A stretch of 64,000 nucleotides of DNA from Streptomyces sp. NBC_00513 (GTDB lineage: Bacteria; Actinomycetota; Actinomycetes; Streptomycetales; Streptomycetaceae). A program made the position numbers and the translations under genes. The stretch covers positions 6,820,001 through 6,884,000 of the forward strand of contig NZ_CP107845.1 of NCBI RefSeq assembly GCF_041431415.1. Reading direction: 5' to 3'. Each line of letters starts with the position of its first letter. Positions within the stretch are counted from its first letter, which is position 1. Shown one piece after another: positions 54,799-62,750 of this stretch. A model generated the notes under the pieces. The model saw nothing but the letters and a program-made list of their open reading frames with translations. It was not told where the DNA came from and ran no database searches.

Positions 54799-55305
54799 TC
54801 AGAGTCGGTGCAGGGCCTCCAGCGCCCGGTGGGTGATCTCCTCGGGAGTGCCGCGGACATCGACGGCGACGCCGAGTTCGTCCGGCCGGAGGGGTTCGAG
54901 GGTCGCGAACTGCGAGTCGAGCAGGGTGGTGGGCATGAAGTGCCCCTTGCGCTCCGCCATCCGCCGCTCGATCAGGGGGCGTTCGCCGGTGAGGTGGACG
55001 AAGACGACCCCGGGGGCGAAGCTCCGCAACCGATCCCGGTAGGAGCGCTTGAGGGACGAGGCCGCGACGACCCCGCCCTCCAGGTCCGCGCCACGACGGA
55101 TCCACTCGCCGATGGCGTCCAGCCACGGCCATCGGTCCGCGTCGTCCAGCGGGGTGCCCGCCGACATCTTGGCGACGTTGGCTTCCGGGTGGAAGGCGTC
55201 GCCCTCGGCGTAGGGGACACGGAGGGCCTCCGCGAGCAGTCGGCCCACGGTCGTCTTGCCCGTGCCGGCCACACCCATCACCACAATGACGCGCTGGGAG
55301 CTCAC
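54799..55305 (-). CDS. gntK: Gluconokinase
   Basis: 168 residues, the usual length. It phosphorylates D-gluconate to 6-phosphogluconate for the pentose phosphate route. Walker A is GVAGTGKTT; the family blocks EGDAFHPEANVAKMSAGTPL and ASSLKRSYRDRLR are clear, as is RKGHFMP. GTG 55305 is preceded by GAGG. It is the first gene after the divergent operator region and is followed by the symporter gene. Confidence 0.94.
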   Translation of the reverse strand: MSSQRVIVVMGVAGTGKTTVGRLLAEALRVPYAEGDAFHPEANVAKMSAGTPLDDADRWPWLDAIGEWIRRGADLEGGVVAASSLKRSYRDRLRSFAPGVVFVHLTGERPLIERRMAERKGHFMPTTLLDSQFATLEPLRPDELGVAVDVRGTPEEITHRALEALHRL

Positions 55306-55360
55306 GTCCTACCTCGCTGTCCTCGTCGACATCGGTTCGTGCGGCACCACTGAAGCCCAT

Positions 55361-55373
55361 TAAGTAGTACTTA
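55361..55373. promoter_or_regulatory. Candidate GntR operator in the gluconate locus
   Basis: TAAGTA-G-TACTTA is a perfect 13-bp palindrome midway between the divergent gntK and regulator genes. A minus-strand TTGAAT overlaps its edge. It is a natural site for the adjacent FadR-subfamily regulator to control both directions. Confidence 0.6.
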
Positions 55374-55437
55374 TTCAAGGGGGTGGGGGCATACATCACA
55401 TCTATTGTTCGATCGGCGGTCACCGTACGCTTACGCC

Positions 55438-56148
55438 ATGACCACTGAAGGCAGTCCTGTGCAGGGGCTTCACTCCCGTGTCCTGGACGCTCTCGGTCTC
55501 GCGATCACCGCCGGTGAATCCCCGCCCGGCAGCGTCCTGCGCACCGACGAGATCGCCGACCGCTTCGACGCCTCCCGCACCGTGGTCCGCGAGGTCGTCC
55601 GTGTCCTGGAGTCGATGCAACTCGTCGAGTCGCGTCGCAGGGTCGGCGTCACCGTCCGCCCGGCGGACCAGTGGAACGTCTACGACCCGCGCGTCATCCG
55701 CTGGCGGCTCGCCGGCACCGACCGACCCCGCCAACTGCGCTCCCTCACCGTGCTCCGCTCGGCCGTCGAACCGGTCGCCGCCGGACTGGCGGCGGCGCTG
55801 GCCACCCCGGAACAGTGCGCCCGGCTCACCGAGGCCGCCCTGGGCATGGTCCGCACCTCGCGCGGTCACCAGTTGGAGGGATATCTGCGGCACGACATCG
55901 CCTTCCACCGGATCGTCCTCAACGCCTCCGGCAACGAGATGTTCGCCCGGCTGGGTGACGTCGTCGCCGAGGTGCTGACCGGCCGCACCGAGCACGCGGT
56001 GATGTTCCACGACCCCGACCCGGCCGCGGTCACCCTGCACGTGCGGGTCGCGGAGGCGGTACGGGAGGGGGACGCGGCCCGTGCCGAGGCCCTGACCCGG
56101 CAGATCGCGGTGGGTGCCCTGGACGAGCTCGACGTACTCGCCCCCTGA
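55438..56148 (+). CDS. gntR: GntR-family (FadR subfamily) gluconate regulator
   Basis: 236 residues. The N-terminal winged helix (about 8-72; GSVLRTDEIADRFDASRTVVREVVRVLESMQLV) is followed by an all-helical FCD effector domain with probable metal ligands in YLRHDIAFHRIVL and the two later His of LTGRTEHAV and LHVRVAEAV. It is divergent from gntK-gntP, and gluconate or 6-phosphogluconate should relieve its repression. ATG 55438 is chosen by fit to the family; an earlier in-frame start gives a non-conserved leader. Confidence 0.88.
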   Translation: MTTEGSPVQGLHSRVLDALGLAITAGESPPGSVLRTDEIADRFDASRTVVREVVRVLESMQLVESRRRVGVTVRPADQWNVYDPRVIRWRLAGTDRPRQLRSLTVLRSAVEPVAAGLAAALATPEQCARLTEAALGMVRTSRGHQLEGYLRHDIAFHRIVLNASGNEMFARLGDVVAEVLTGRTEHAVMFHDPDPAAVTLHVRVAEAVREGDAARAEALTRQIAVGALDELDVLAP

Positions 56149-56225
56149 CCGGCCCCTTCCGCCGCGCCGCGCCGCGCTCCGCGAGTCCGGCCGTTTTTCC
56201 CCGACGGGCCCGAGAAGCACGCACC

Positions 56226-58331
56226 GTGCGCCACACTGGGCGCGTGTGGGGACTTACCGAGAGAAGTGACGGCGGACCCGCCTCCTTCGTGGGGCGGGAC
56301 GGCGAACTGGCCGCACTGGAAGCGGCCTTGGCCGTGAGTCGACTGATCACCCTCACCGGGCCGGGTGGCGTCGGGAAGAGCCGCCTGGTCCGGCAGGCGC
56401 TGGAGACGGGGGCCGGTGACTCCTTCCCCGACGGGATCCATTGGGCGGACCTCTCGCCGCTGCCCGACGACCGGCTGCTGGTGGACACCGTCGCCGACGC
56501 CCTCGACCTCGCCGACCACACCCCCCGCACCCTGGGCGAGGCGGTCCGGCAGTGGATCGGGGAGCGTCGACTGCTCCTCGTGTTGGACTGTTGCGAACAC
56601 CTGATCGTCGCCGTGCGCTCCCTCGTACGGGACCTGCTGGCCGCCGCCCCGCATCTGGTGATCCTCCTGACCAGCCGTCAATCGCTGGGATCGGACCGGG
56701 AACACGTCCTGGAGCTGGGGTCGTTACCCCACGACGCGAAGGCGGTGGAGGCGCTGGCCCTGTTCACCGCCCGCGCCCGCGAGGCCGACCCCTCGCAGGC
56801 CCCACCCTGGGGGGAGGAACGGATCGAGGCCGCCCGGGCCGTCTGCGCCCGCCTCGAAGGAATCCCCCTCGCGCTGGAACTCGCCGCCGCGCAGTTGACG
56901 GACCACACCGTCGAGGAACTCGCCGAGCGGCTCGCCCGCCGGATCGGCCCGCTCGCCGGCGATGGATCCGCCCGGCCGGCCCGCCACCGGGCCCTGCGCA
57001 CCGCCATCGGTTGGAGCCACGAGTGGTGCGAACCGCGCGAACGGCTGCTGTGGCTGCGGCTGTCCGTGTTCGGCGGCGCCTTCGACGCACCGGCCGTGCG
57101 CGCCGTCTGCTCCGCCGCCCCGCTCACCGAGGCCGACACCGGGCCGCTGCTGGCGGCGCTGGTCGCCAAGTCCGTCGTACGCCGCACCGTCGACGGCGCG
57201 GGCGATCCGGACGGCGACGGTGCCACGTACCGGATGCTCGACACGATCCGCGAGTACGGAGCCATGTGGCTGGACGCCGTCGGGGAGCGCGAAGCCCTGC
57301 GGACCCGACACGCGGGGTACTTCCTGGAGCTGGTGCGCGCCGCCGAGCGGGACTGGCTCGGGCCGGGCCAGCGCGACGCCTACCGGCGGATCGCCGTCGC
57401 GCACGGCGATGTGTGCGCCGCCCTCGACCACACGCTGGCCACCACCCCCGAACAGGCCCTGGAACTGGCCGGCCGCGTCGGCTTCTTCTGGGCCTGTAGC
57501 GGCTACCTGCACGCGGCCCGCGGCTATCTGGAGCGCGCGCTGTCCACCGCGCGCCCCCAAGACGTCTCCGCGGAGGGGCGGGTCCGTTCGCTGTGGGCCC
57601 TCGGGGTCACCCTGTTGCTCCAGGGCGAGAAGGAGCAGGCCCACCAACTCGCGGTCGCCTGCGAGGCATTGGCCGATGAGTTCGAGCACACGCCCGGACC
57701 CGCCCTGGACGCCGCCTACCTCCTGGGCCTGAGCCACCTGCTGGCCGGCAGGCCGCTGGCCGCGCGCATCGTCTCCGACAACGTCCTGGAGGCCATCCCC
57801 GGCCGGCCCTTCGACTCGGCGCCACGACTGCGCTGCCACCTGGTACGGGTGTTCGCCCTCACCGGACTGGGCCTGTTCACGGACGCCCGCGCGGAAGCCG
57901 AGCGGCTGCTGTCCGGCTGCGTCGCCCGGGACGAGCACTGGACACGAGCCTACGCCGAGTACCAACTGGCCTTGATCTGCCTGTTCGAGAACCGCCCGGA
58001 CGAGTCCGCGGACCACGCCCGCGCCATGCTGGAGAGCAAGCGGGAACTGGGCGACAGCTTCGGCACCGCCCTCGGCCTCGACCTGCTCGCGGCGGCACGC
58101 GCCGCCTCGGGCGACGAGGCGGGCGCCGCGCACGCGTACGGAACGGGCCACGCGTACTGGCAGGCGGTCGGCCACCCACAGCGCGGCACCCCCGAACTGG
58201 GCCCCGTACGCGAGGAATGCGAACGCACCGCCCGCAGCGCGCTGGGGGACCAGGCCTACGAGGCCGCCTTCCGGGAAGGCGTCCGCCACGGCCACGCCCT
58301 GCGGACCCGGCCGCACCCGTACGACGGCTGA
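56226..58331 (+). CDS. NB-ARC ATPase with TPR repeats, no DNA-binding domain
   Basis: 701 residues. The ATPase has Walker A GPGGVGKSR (about 44-52), Walker B LLLVLDCCEHL and the sensor-like LLTSRQSL, then LEGIPLALELAAA. The C-terminal half is tetratricopeptide-like helices. This is the AfsR/LuxR-type STAND core without the SARP or LuxR DNA-binding part, so it probably acts through another protein. Codon 167 is TTA (56724-56726), making it a bldA target. The start is uncertain: GTG 56226 or GTG 56244, neither with a strong ribosome site. Confidence 0.78.
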   Translation: MRHTGRVWGLTERSDGGPASFVGRDGELAALEAALAVSRLITLTGPGGVGKSRLVRQALETGAGDSFPDGIHWADLSPLPDDRLLVDTVADALDLADHTPRTLGEAVRQWIGERRLLLVLDCCEHLIVAVRSLVRDLLAAAPHLVILLTSRQSLGSDREHVLELGSLPHDAKAVEALALFTARAREADPSQAPPWGEERIEAARAVCARLEGIPLALELAAAQLTDHTVEELAERLARRIGPLAGDGSARPARHRALRTAIGWSHEWCEPRERLLWLRLSVFGGAFDAPAVRAVCSAAPLTEADTGPLLAALVAKSVVRRTVDGAGDPDGDGATYRMLDTIREYGAMWLDAVGEREALRTRHAGYFLELVRAAERDWLGPGQRDAYRRIAVAHGDVCAALDHTLATTPEQALELAGRVGFFWACSGYLHAARGYLERALSTARPQDVSAEGRVRSLWALGVTLLLQGEKEQAHQLAVACEALADEFEHTPGPALDAAYLLGLSHLLAGRPLAARIVSDNVLEAIPGRPFDSAPRLRCHLVRVFALTGLGLFTDARAEAERLLSGCVARDEHWTRAYAEYQLALICLFENRPDESADHARAMLESKRELGDSFGTALGLDLLAAARAASGDEAGAAHAYGTGHAYWQAVGHPQRGTPELGPVREECERTARSALGDQAYEAAFREGVRHGHALRTRPHPYDG

Positions 58332-58353
58332 CACCGCGGGGCGCCCGATCCCC

Positions 58354-58403
58354 CTCCGAACAGATCCGGCGCCCTCCGAACAGCTCCGAACAGCTCCGGT
58401 CAG
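58354..58403. repeat. Short tandem repeats at a gene 3' end
   Basis: CTCCGAACAG occurs at 58354-58363, 58374-58383 and 58384-58393, with a diverged copy CTCCGGTCAG at 58394-58403 that includes the stop codon of the minus-strand TPR gene (58400-58402). Confidence 0.65.
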
Positions 58404-59038
58404 GCTGCCGCGCGTCGCCCGATCAGCTCGCCCAGGGCCGCCTGATCGGCGGCCGGCAGCCGCCGTTCGGCGTGCAGCATGCGCAGGGCGAGCGTCAGGC
58501 GCTCCTCGTCCTCCAGACGGCCGAGGGAGGTGAGGTAGGGCGGCAGCAGCACGCCCAGCGACTCCAGGTCGGAGCGGGAACACAGCCGCTCCAACAGGGG
58601 CCGCAGGGGATCGGAGGCCTCGGGGGAGGTCGCGCGCAGGCCCCGCGCGATCCGCAGGTGGAGCCAGTCCGCGTACGCCCCGGGCGGCAGGTCGGACAGC
58701 CGTGCGGCGGCCGCCTCGAAGTGCGGGCGGGCCTCGTCCGGCCGGCCCAGATCCAGGTGGGCGCGACCGATCGCGCCGTGCAGGGACGGGTAGAAGGCGC
58801 GGACCCGTTCGTCGCCCACCCGGTCGGCGTGCGCGAGGCAGGCGAGGTTCCAGTGCAGGGTGTCCTCGGGGGTCGGCTGACGGCGGGCCAGGTAGTGGGC
58901 GGCCACACAGGCCTCGTAGTCGTCGGTGGCCGCCTCCCACGCCTGCCGGAACAGGGTCTCGGCGTCGGTGTCCCGGCCCTCGCCCTCGGCGGTCATGCCC
59001 TGGGCGCAGAGCCGCACGACGGTGTTCTCGGGGTTCAC
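58400..59038 (-). CDS. TPR-like protein coupled to the MerR-clamp gene
   Basis: 212 residues of paired helices resembling tetratricopeptide repeats: EGRDTDAETLFRQAWEAA, AIGRAHLDLGRPDEARPHFEAAAARL and LGRLEDEERLTLALRML. GTG 59038 overlaps the MerR-clamp gene stop (GTGA), so the two proteins are translated together and may interact. It has no enzyme motif. The stop is inside a set of short repeats. Confidence 0.75.
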   Translation of the reverse strand: MNPENTVVRLCAQGMTAEGEGRDTDAETLFRQAWEAATDDYEACVAAHYLARRQPTPEDTLHWNLACLAHADRVGDERVRAFYPSLHGAIGRAHLDLGRPDEARPHFEAAAARLSDLPPGAYADWLHLRIARGLRATSPEASDPLRPLLERLCSRSDLESLGVLLPPYLTSLGRLEDEERLTLALRMLHAERRLPAADQAALGELIGRRAAA

Positions 59039-60144
59039 GCGGACGTCCTCGGCGGTGTCGGGAGGGTGGGCGGGAGGGCGACCGGCATCACCAGGGTGGT
59101 GAAACTGCCCTGGTCGGCGGAGCGGACCAGTACCGGACCGGTGACCTCGGAGAACTCCAGCAGTACGTCGGGCCCCACCCCGGCCTCCAGGGCCGCCCCC
59201 AGTACGGCGGGGTCGAAGCCGATCCGCACCGGCTCCGGCTCCTCCCGCACGGCCGCCGGCTCGATCGGCGCCGGGGTCCCGTCGGGCAGGGTGACGAGGA
59301 GACGGTCGTGGCCGAGTTCCAAGGCGACGGCCGAGGAGTCCCCGCACGCGTCGAGCGCGGCGATCAGCCGGACCCGGTCCACGACCACCCGGTGCGCGGG
59401 GGCGGGGAGGCCCGCGAGCACGTCCCGATAGGCGGGGAAGGTGCCCCCGGCCACCGGTACCTCGCGCGTCCCGCCCGGATGGCGGACGGTCAGGGGCGCG
59501 CCGCCCGGCCGCGCCACCAAGGTCACCTCGGCGGCCCGGGCGGCCCATGTCCCGAGTGCGACCAGCGTGTCGGCGTCGATCAGCAGTCGCCCCGGCGGTC
59601 CGGCCGCGGTACGGGGCCGCAGGGTGCGCAGCGAGAGCCGGTAGCGGTCGGTGGCCACGAAGCGGACCTCGTCCCGGTCGAACTCCACGAGCACGCGGCC
59701 GAGCACGGGATGGGCCGGGTCCCGCCCGGCGGCCGGGGCCACCTGCCGGGCGGCGCTCGCCAGCTCGGCCCCGCCCAGGGTGAACTCGCTGCCTCCCGGT
59801 CCGGGCGGCAGCCCTTCCAGCGCCGCCCCGAGGGCGGCGTCGGTGGCGCGCCGGGCCTCCCGCACGGCCACGTGGTGGCGTTCGAGCACCGCCCGCGCTT
59901 CCTCGGGCGCCCCGTCGAGTACGGCGACCACGTCGGCCAACGCCAACCCCGCCTCCCGCAACCCGCGCAGGAGCGTGGCGCGCGGCTGCTGGTCGGGGGA
60001 GTAGGAGCGGTAGCCGGTGACCGGGTCGACGTGGGCGGGGAGCAGTACGCGGCAGTCGTCGTAGAAGCGCAGGGCGCTCGGCGCGAGCCCGACACGGCGG
60101 CCGAACGCGCCGATGCCCATCAGATCGGAGGTGCTGTCGTCCAT
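59035..60144 (-). CDS. MerR-family regulator fused to a DNA sliding-clamp-like domain
   Basis: 369 residues from ATG 60144. Residues 8-75 are a MerR winged helix (IGAFGRRVGLAPSALRFYDD, GYRSYSPDQ), then a coiled dimer helix to about 105. From about 120 the protein resembles the DNA polymerase III beta clamp: FTLGGAELASAARQVAPA, VRFVATDRYRLSLRTL (160-175), GGTFPAYRDVL (233-243) and GPVLVRSADQGSFTTLVMPV (336-355). The clamp part seems to hold two to three subdomains. Its own promoter has the 19-bp MerR spacer, and a matching promoter drives the upstream ABC exporter. ATG 60156 is the alternative start. Confidence 0.78.
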   Translation of the reverse strand: MDDSTSDLMGIGAFGRRVGLAPSALRFYDDCRVLLPAHVDPVTGYRSYSPDQQPRATLLRGLREAGLALADVVAVLDGAPEEARAVLERHHVAVREARRATDAALGAALEGLPPGPGGSEFTLGGAELASAARQVAPAAGRDPAHPVLGRVLVEFDRDEVRFVATDRYRLSLRTLRPRTAAGPPGRLLIDADTLVALGTWAARAAEVTLVARPGGAPLTVRHPGGTREVPVAGGTFPAYRDVLAGLPAPAHRVVVDRVRLIAALDACGDSSAVALELGHDRLLVTLPDGTPAPIEPAAVREEPEPVRIGFDPAVLGAALEAGVGPDVLLEFSEVTGPVLVRSADQGSFTTLVMPVALPPTLPTPPRTSA

Positions 60145-60182
60145 GACCGAGATCATCGACGTTCATCCCACTTGAAGGTCAA
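60145..60182 (-). promoter_or_regulatory. MerR-type promoter of the MerR-clamp gene
   Basis: On the minus strand: -35 TTGACC (60182-60177), 19-bp spacer TTCAAGTGGGATGAACGTC, -10 GATGAT (60157-60152), then 7 nt to ATG 60144. The dyad GACCTTCA-N7-TGAACGTC matches in 7 of 8 positions. A leaderless transcript is implied. Confidence 0.6.
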
Positions 60183-60222
60183 CTCATCCGACGCGCCGGC
60201 GACCGGGGAGTCGCCGGAGCGG

Positions 60223-60600
60223 TCAGGACGTGGCCGTGCGGGGCTTCGTCTGCTGGACGGCCCAGCCGTTCCCGTCCGGGTCCGAGAAGTACACGAAGGA
60301 ACCCCAGGGCATGTCCTGGACCTCGGTGACCTCCACGCCCCGCCCCCGAAGATCGGCGTGGGCCGCCTCGATGTCGGCGACCACCACCTGCATGTTGTCC
60401 AAGGACCCGGGGGTCATTCGGGTGAGTCCCTTGCCCAGCGCGATCGAGCAGGCCGATCCGGGCGGGGTCAACTGGACGAAGCGGATCTCCTCGCTGACCG
60501 TGACGTCGTGGTCGGCGTGGAAGCCGATCCTCTCGTAGAAGGCCTTGGCACGGTCGACATCGGTGACGGGGACGGCGACCAGCTCCAGTTTGATGTCCAT
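60223..60600 (-). CDS. VOC (glyoxalase-fold) protein in the MerR/ABC block
   Basis: 125 residues: IKLELVAVPVTDVDRAKAFYERIGF at the front and FVYFSDPDGNGWAVQQTKP at the end. It resembles VOC proteins often found with MerR regulators. GGAGG lies 5 nt before ATG 60600. It is 48 bp after the ABC exporter gene and 78 bp before the MerR-clamp gene, all on one strand. A role in binding or modifying the compound sensed or exported by its neighbours is plausible. Confidence 0.8.
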   Translation of the reverse strand: MDIKLELVAVPVTDVDRAKAFYERIGFHADHDVTVSEEIRFVQLTPPGSACSIALGKGLTRMTPGSLDNMQVVVADIEAAHADLRGRGVEVTEVQDMPWGSFVYFSDPDGNGWAVQQTKPRTATS

Positions 60601-60648
60601 CACGACCTCCACGATCGGCAGCGGCCCCGGAGTACGGGCCTTTCGGCA

Positions 60649-62610
60649 TCATGCGCCCGGGGCGGGCGCCGCGCCGCCCGGCACGACCGCGACCGCAACG
60701 TCGACCCCGACCGCCGCGCCGGTCCCGGTGTCCTCGGCGTGCCCGGTGTCCTCGGAGGCGAACTGGGTCCGGTACAGCTCCTCGTACCGGCCGCCCGCGG
60801 CCAGCAGCTCGGCGTGCGTCCCCCGCTCCACGATCCGGCCCTCCTCCACCACCAGGATCTGATCGGCGGCCTGCACGGTCGACAGCCGGTGCGCGATCAC
60901 CACGGCGGTCCGACCGGCCAACGCCTCGGCCAGGGCCTCCTGGACCGCCGCCTCCGAGGTGGAGTCCAGATGGGCGGTGGCCTCGTCCAGGATCACCACC
61001 CGTTGACGGGCCAGCAGCAGCCGGGCGATGGTCAGCCGCTGCCGTTCGCCGCCCGAGAGCCGGTAGCCGCGTTCACCGACGACGGTGTCGAGACCGTCGG
61101 GCAGCGAGGCGACGAGCCCGTCCAGTCGGGAGCGGCGCAGCGCCTCCCAGATCTCCTCCTCGGCGGCCTCGGGCCGGGCCAGCAGCAGGTTGGCCCGTAC
61201 CGACTCGTGGAAGAGGTGGCCGTCCTGGGTGACCATGCCGAGGGTCGCGCGGATCGAGTCGGCCGTGAGGTCGCGTACGTCGATGCCGGCGATCCGCACG
61301 GCGCCCGCGTCGGCGTCGTACAGCCGGGGCAGCAGCTGGGCGATGGTCGACTTGCCGGCGCCGGAGGAGCCGACGAGGGCGATCATCTGTCCGGGCTCGG
61401 CCCGGAAGGACACCTCGTGCAGCACCTCGGTGCCACCCCGGGGATCCAGCGTGGCGACCTCCTCCAGGGAGGCCAGGGAGACCCGCTCGGCGGAGGGGTA
61501 CCCGAAGGACACGCGGTCGAACTCCACCGCGACCGGGCCCTCCGGCACGACCACGGCGTCGGGCTTCTGGTCGATGAGGGGCTTCAGGTCGAGGATCTCG
61601 AAGACCCGCTCGAAGCTGACCATGGCGCTCATCACCTCGACGCGGGCGCCGGCCAGCGCCGTCAGCGGGGAGTAGAGGCGGGTGAGCAACAGGGCGAGGG
61701 CGACGACGGAGCCGGCCTCCAGGGTCCCGCGCAGCGCGTAGTACCCGCCGAGTCCGTAGACCAGCGCGAGGGCCAGGGCGGAGACCAGGGTGAGGGCGGT
61801 GATGAACGCGGACTGCGCCATCGCCGTGCGGACGCCGATGTCCCGTACCCGGGCCGCGCGTGCGGCGAACTCGGCGGATTCGTCGGCGGGCCGGCCGAAC
61901 AGTTTGACGAGGGTGGCGCCGGGGGCGGAGAACCGTTCCGTCATCTGCGTGCCCATCGCGGCGTTGAGCGTCGACGCCTCGCGCTGCATGGCTGCCATCC
62001 GCGTGCCCATCCGGCGGGCCGGCAGCACGAACACCGGCAGCAGGACCAGCGCCAGCAGGGTGATCTGCCAGGAGATGCTCAGCATCACGACGAGGGTCAG
62101 CAGCAGGGTGACGGTGTTGGAGACCACCCCGGAGAGGGTGTTGCTGAAGGCCCGCTGGGCCCCGATCACATCGTTGTTGAGGCGGCTGACCAGGGCTCCG
62201 GTCCGCGTGCGGGTGAAGAAGGCGACCGGCATGCGCTGCACGTGGTCGAAGACCGCCGTCCGCAGGTCCAGGATCAACCCCTCGCCGAGGGTGGACGACA
62301 ACTTGCGGGTCAACAGCCCGAGCCCCGCCTCGACGACCGCGATGACCGCGATCAGCAGGGCGAGCCGGGTGACACGGGCACCGTCCCCACCGCCGACGAT
62401 CGTGTCCACGACGCGGCTGGCGAGCAGGGGAGTGGCGACCGCGAGCAGCGCCGTGACGACACTGAGCAGCAGGAAGAGGGTCAGCCCGCGGCGGTGCGGG
62501 CGGGCGAAGGCGGCGACCCGCCGCAGGCTCGCCCGGGAGAGCGGGCGACGATCCTGCTGGGCGTTGATCGCGCTGTGGAGCGAGGTCCAGGCGGTGACTT
62601 CCATGTCCAT
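60649..62610 (-). CDS. ABC exporter, fused membrane and ATPase domains (MDR type)
   Basis: 653 residues: six membrane helices (about 45-340; LTLFLLLSVVTALLAVATPLLASRVVDT), then an ATPase with Walker A GSSGAGKST, signature LSGGERQRL, Walker B RVVILDEATAHLD and switch His in IAHRLSTV. It works as a homodimer or heterodimer half-transporter, probably exporting a drug or lipid-like molecule. ATG 62610 lies 7 nt past the -10 of a MerR-type promoter, so leaderless translation is likely; ATG 62604 is an alternative. It heads the block with the VOC and MerR-clamp genes. Confidence 0.88.
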   Translation of the reverse strand: MDMEVTAWTSLHSAINAQQDRRPLSRASLRRVAAFARPHRRGLTLFLLLSVVTALLAVATPLLASRVVDTIVGGGDGARVTRLALLIAVIAVVEAGLGLLTRKLSSTLGEGLILDLRTAVFDHVQRMPVAFFTRTRTGALVSRLNNDVIGAQRAFSNTLSGVVSNTVTLLLTLVVMLSISWQITLLALVLLPVFVLPARRMGTRMAAMQREASTLNAAMGTQMTERFSAPGATLVKLFGRPADESAEFAARAARVRDIGVRTAMAQSAFITALTLVSALALALVYGLGGYYALRGTLEAGSVVALALLLTRLYSPLTALAGARVEVMSAMVSFERVFEILDLKPLIDQKPDAVVVPEGPVAVEFDRVSFGYPSAERVSLASLEEVATLDPRGGTEVLHEVSFRAEPGQMIALVGSSGAGKSTIAQLLPRLYDADAGAVRIAGIDVRDLTADSIRATLGMVTQDGHLFHESVRANLLLARPEAAEEEIWEALRRSRLDGLVASLPDGLDTVVGERGYRLSGGERQRLTIARLLLARQRVVILDEATAHLDSTSEAAVQEALAEALAGRTAVVIAHRLSTVQAADQILVVEEGRIVERGTHAELLAAGGRYEELYRTQFASEDTGHAEDTGTGAAVGVDVAVAVVPGGAAPAPGA

Positions 62611-62648
62611 GTCCCGGACAGTAGGACCTCAACCAAACTTGAGGTCAA
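62611..62648 (-). promoter_or_regulatory. MerR-type promoter of the ABC exporter gene
   Basis: On the minus strand: -35 TTGACC (62648-62643), 19-bp spacer TCAAGTTTGGTTGAGGTCC, -10 TACTGT (62623-62618), 7 nt to ATG 62610. A perfect dyad GACCTCAA-N6-TTGAGGTC (62625-62646) fills the spacer, as in promoters untwisted by MerR proteins. Confidence 0.75.
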
Positions 62649-62691
62649 GGTGTCGGCCTTCACATGCCCTGGATGGCTGCCAACCCCCGCT

Positions 62692-62721
62692 CGCACGAGG
62701 GACATTGGATACTCTCGTGCG
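62692..62721. promoter_or_regulatory. Inverted repeat before the adenylation gene
   Basis: CGCACGAG (62692-62699) is mirrored by CTCGTGCG (62714-62721) with a 14-nt spacer containing TTGGATACT, a possible -10. It lies 30 bp before ATG 62751 and could be an operator or leader hairpin. Confidence 0.45.
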
Positions 62722-62750
62722 TTGTCGGAGCCCGGTGGCATCATCGGGGG

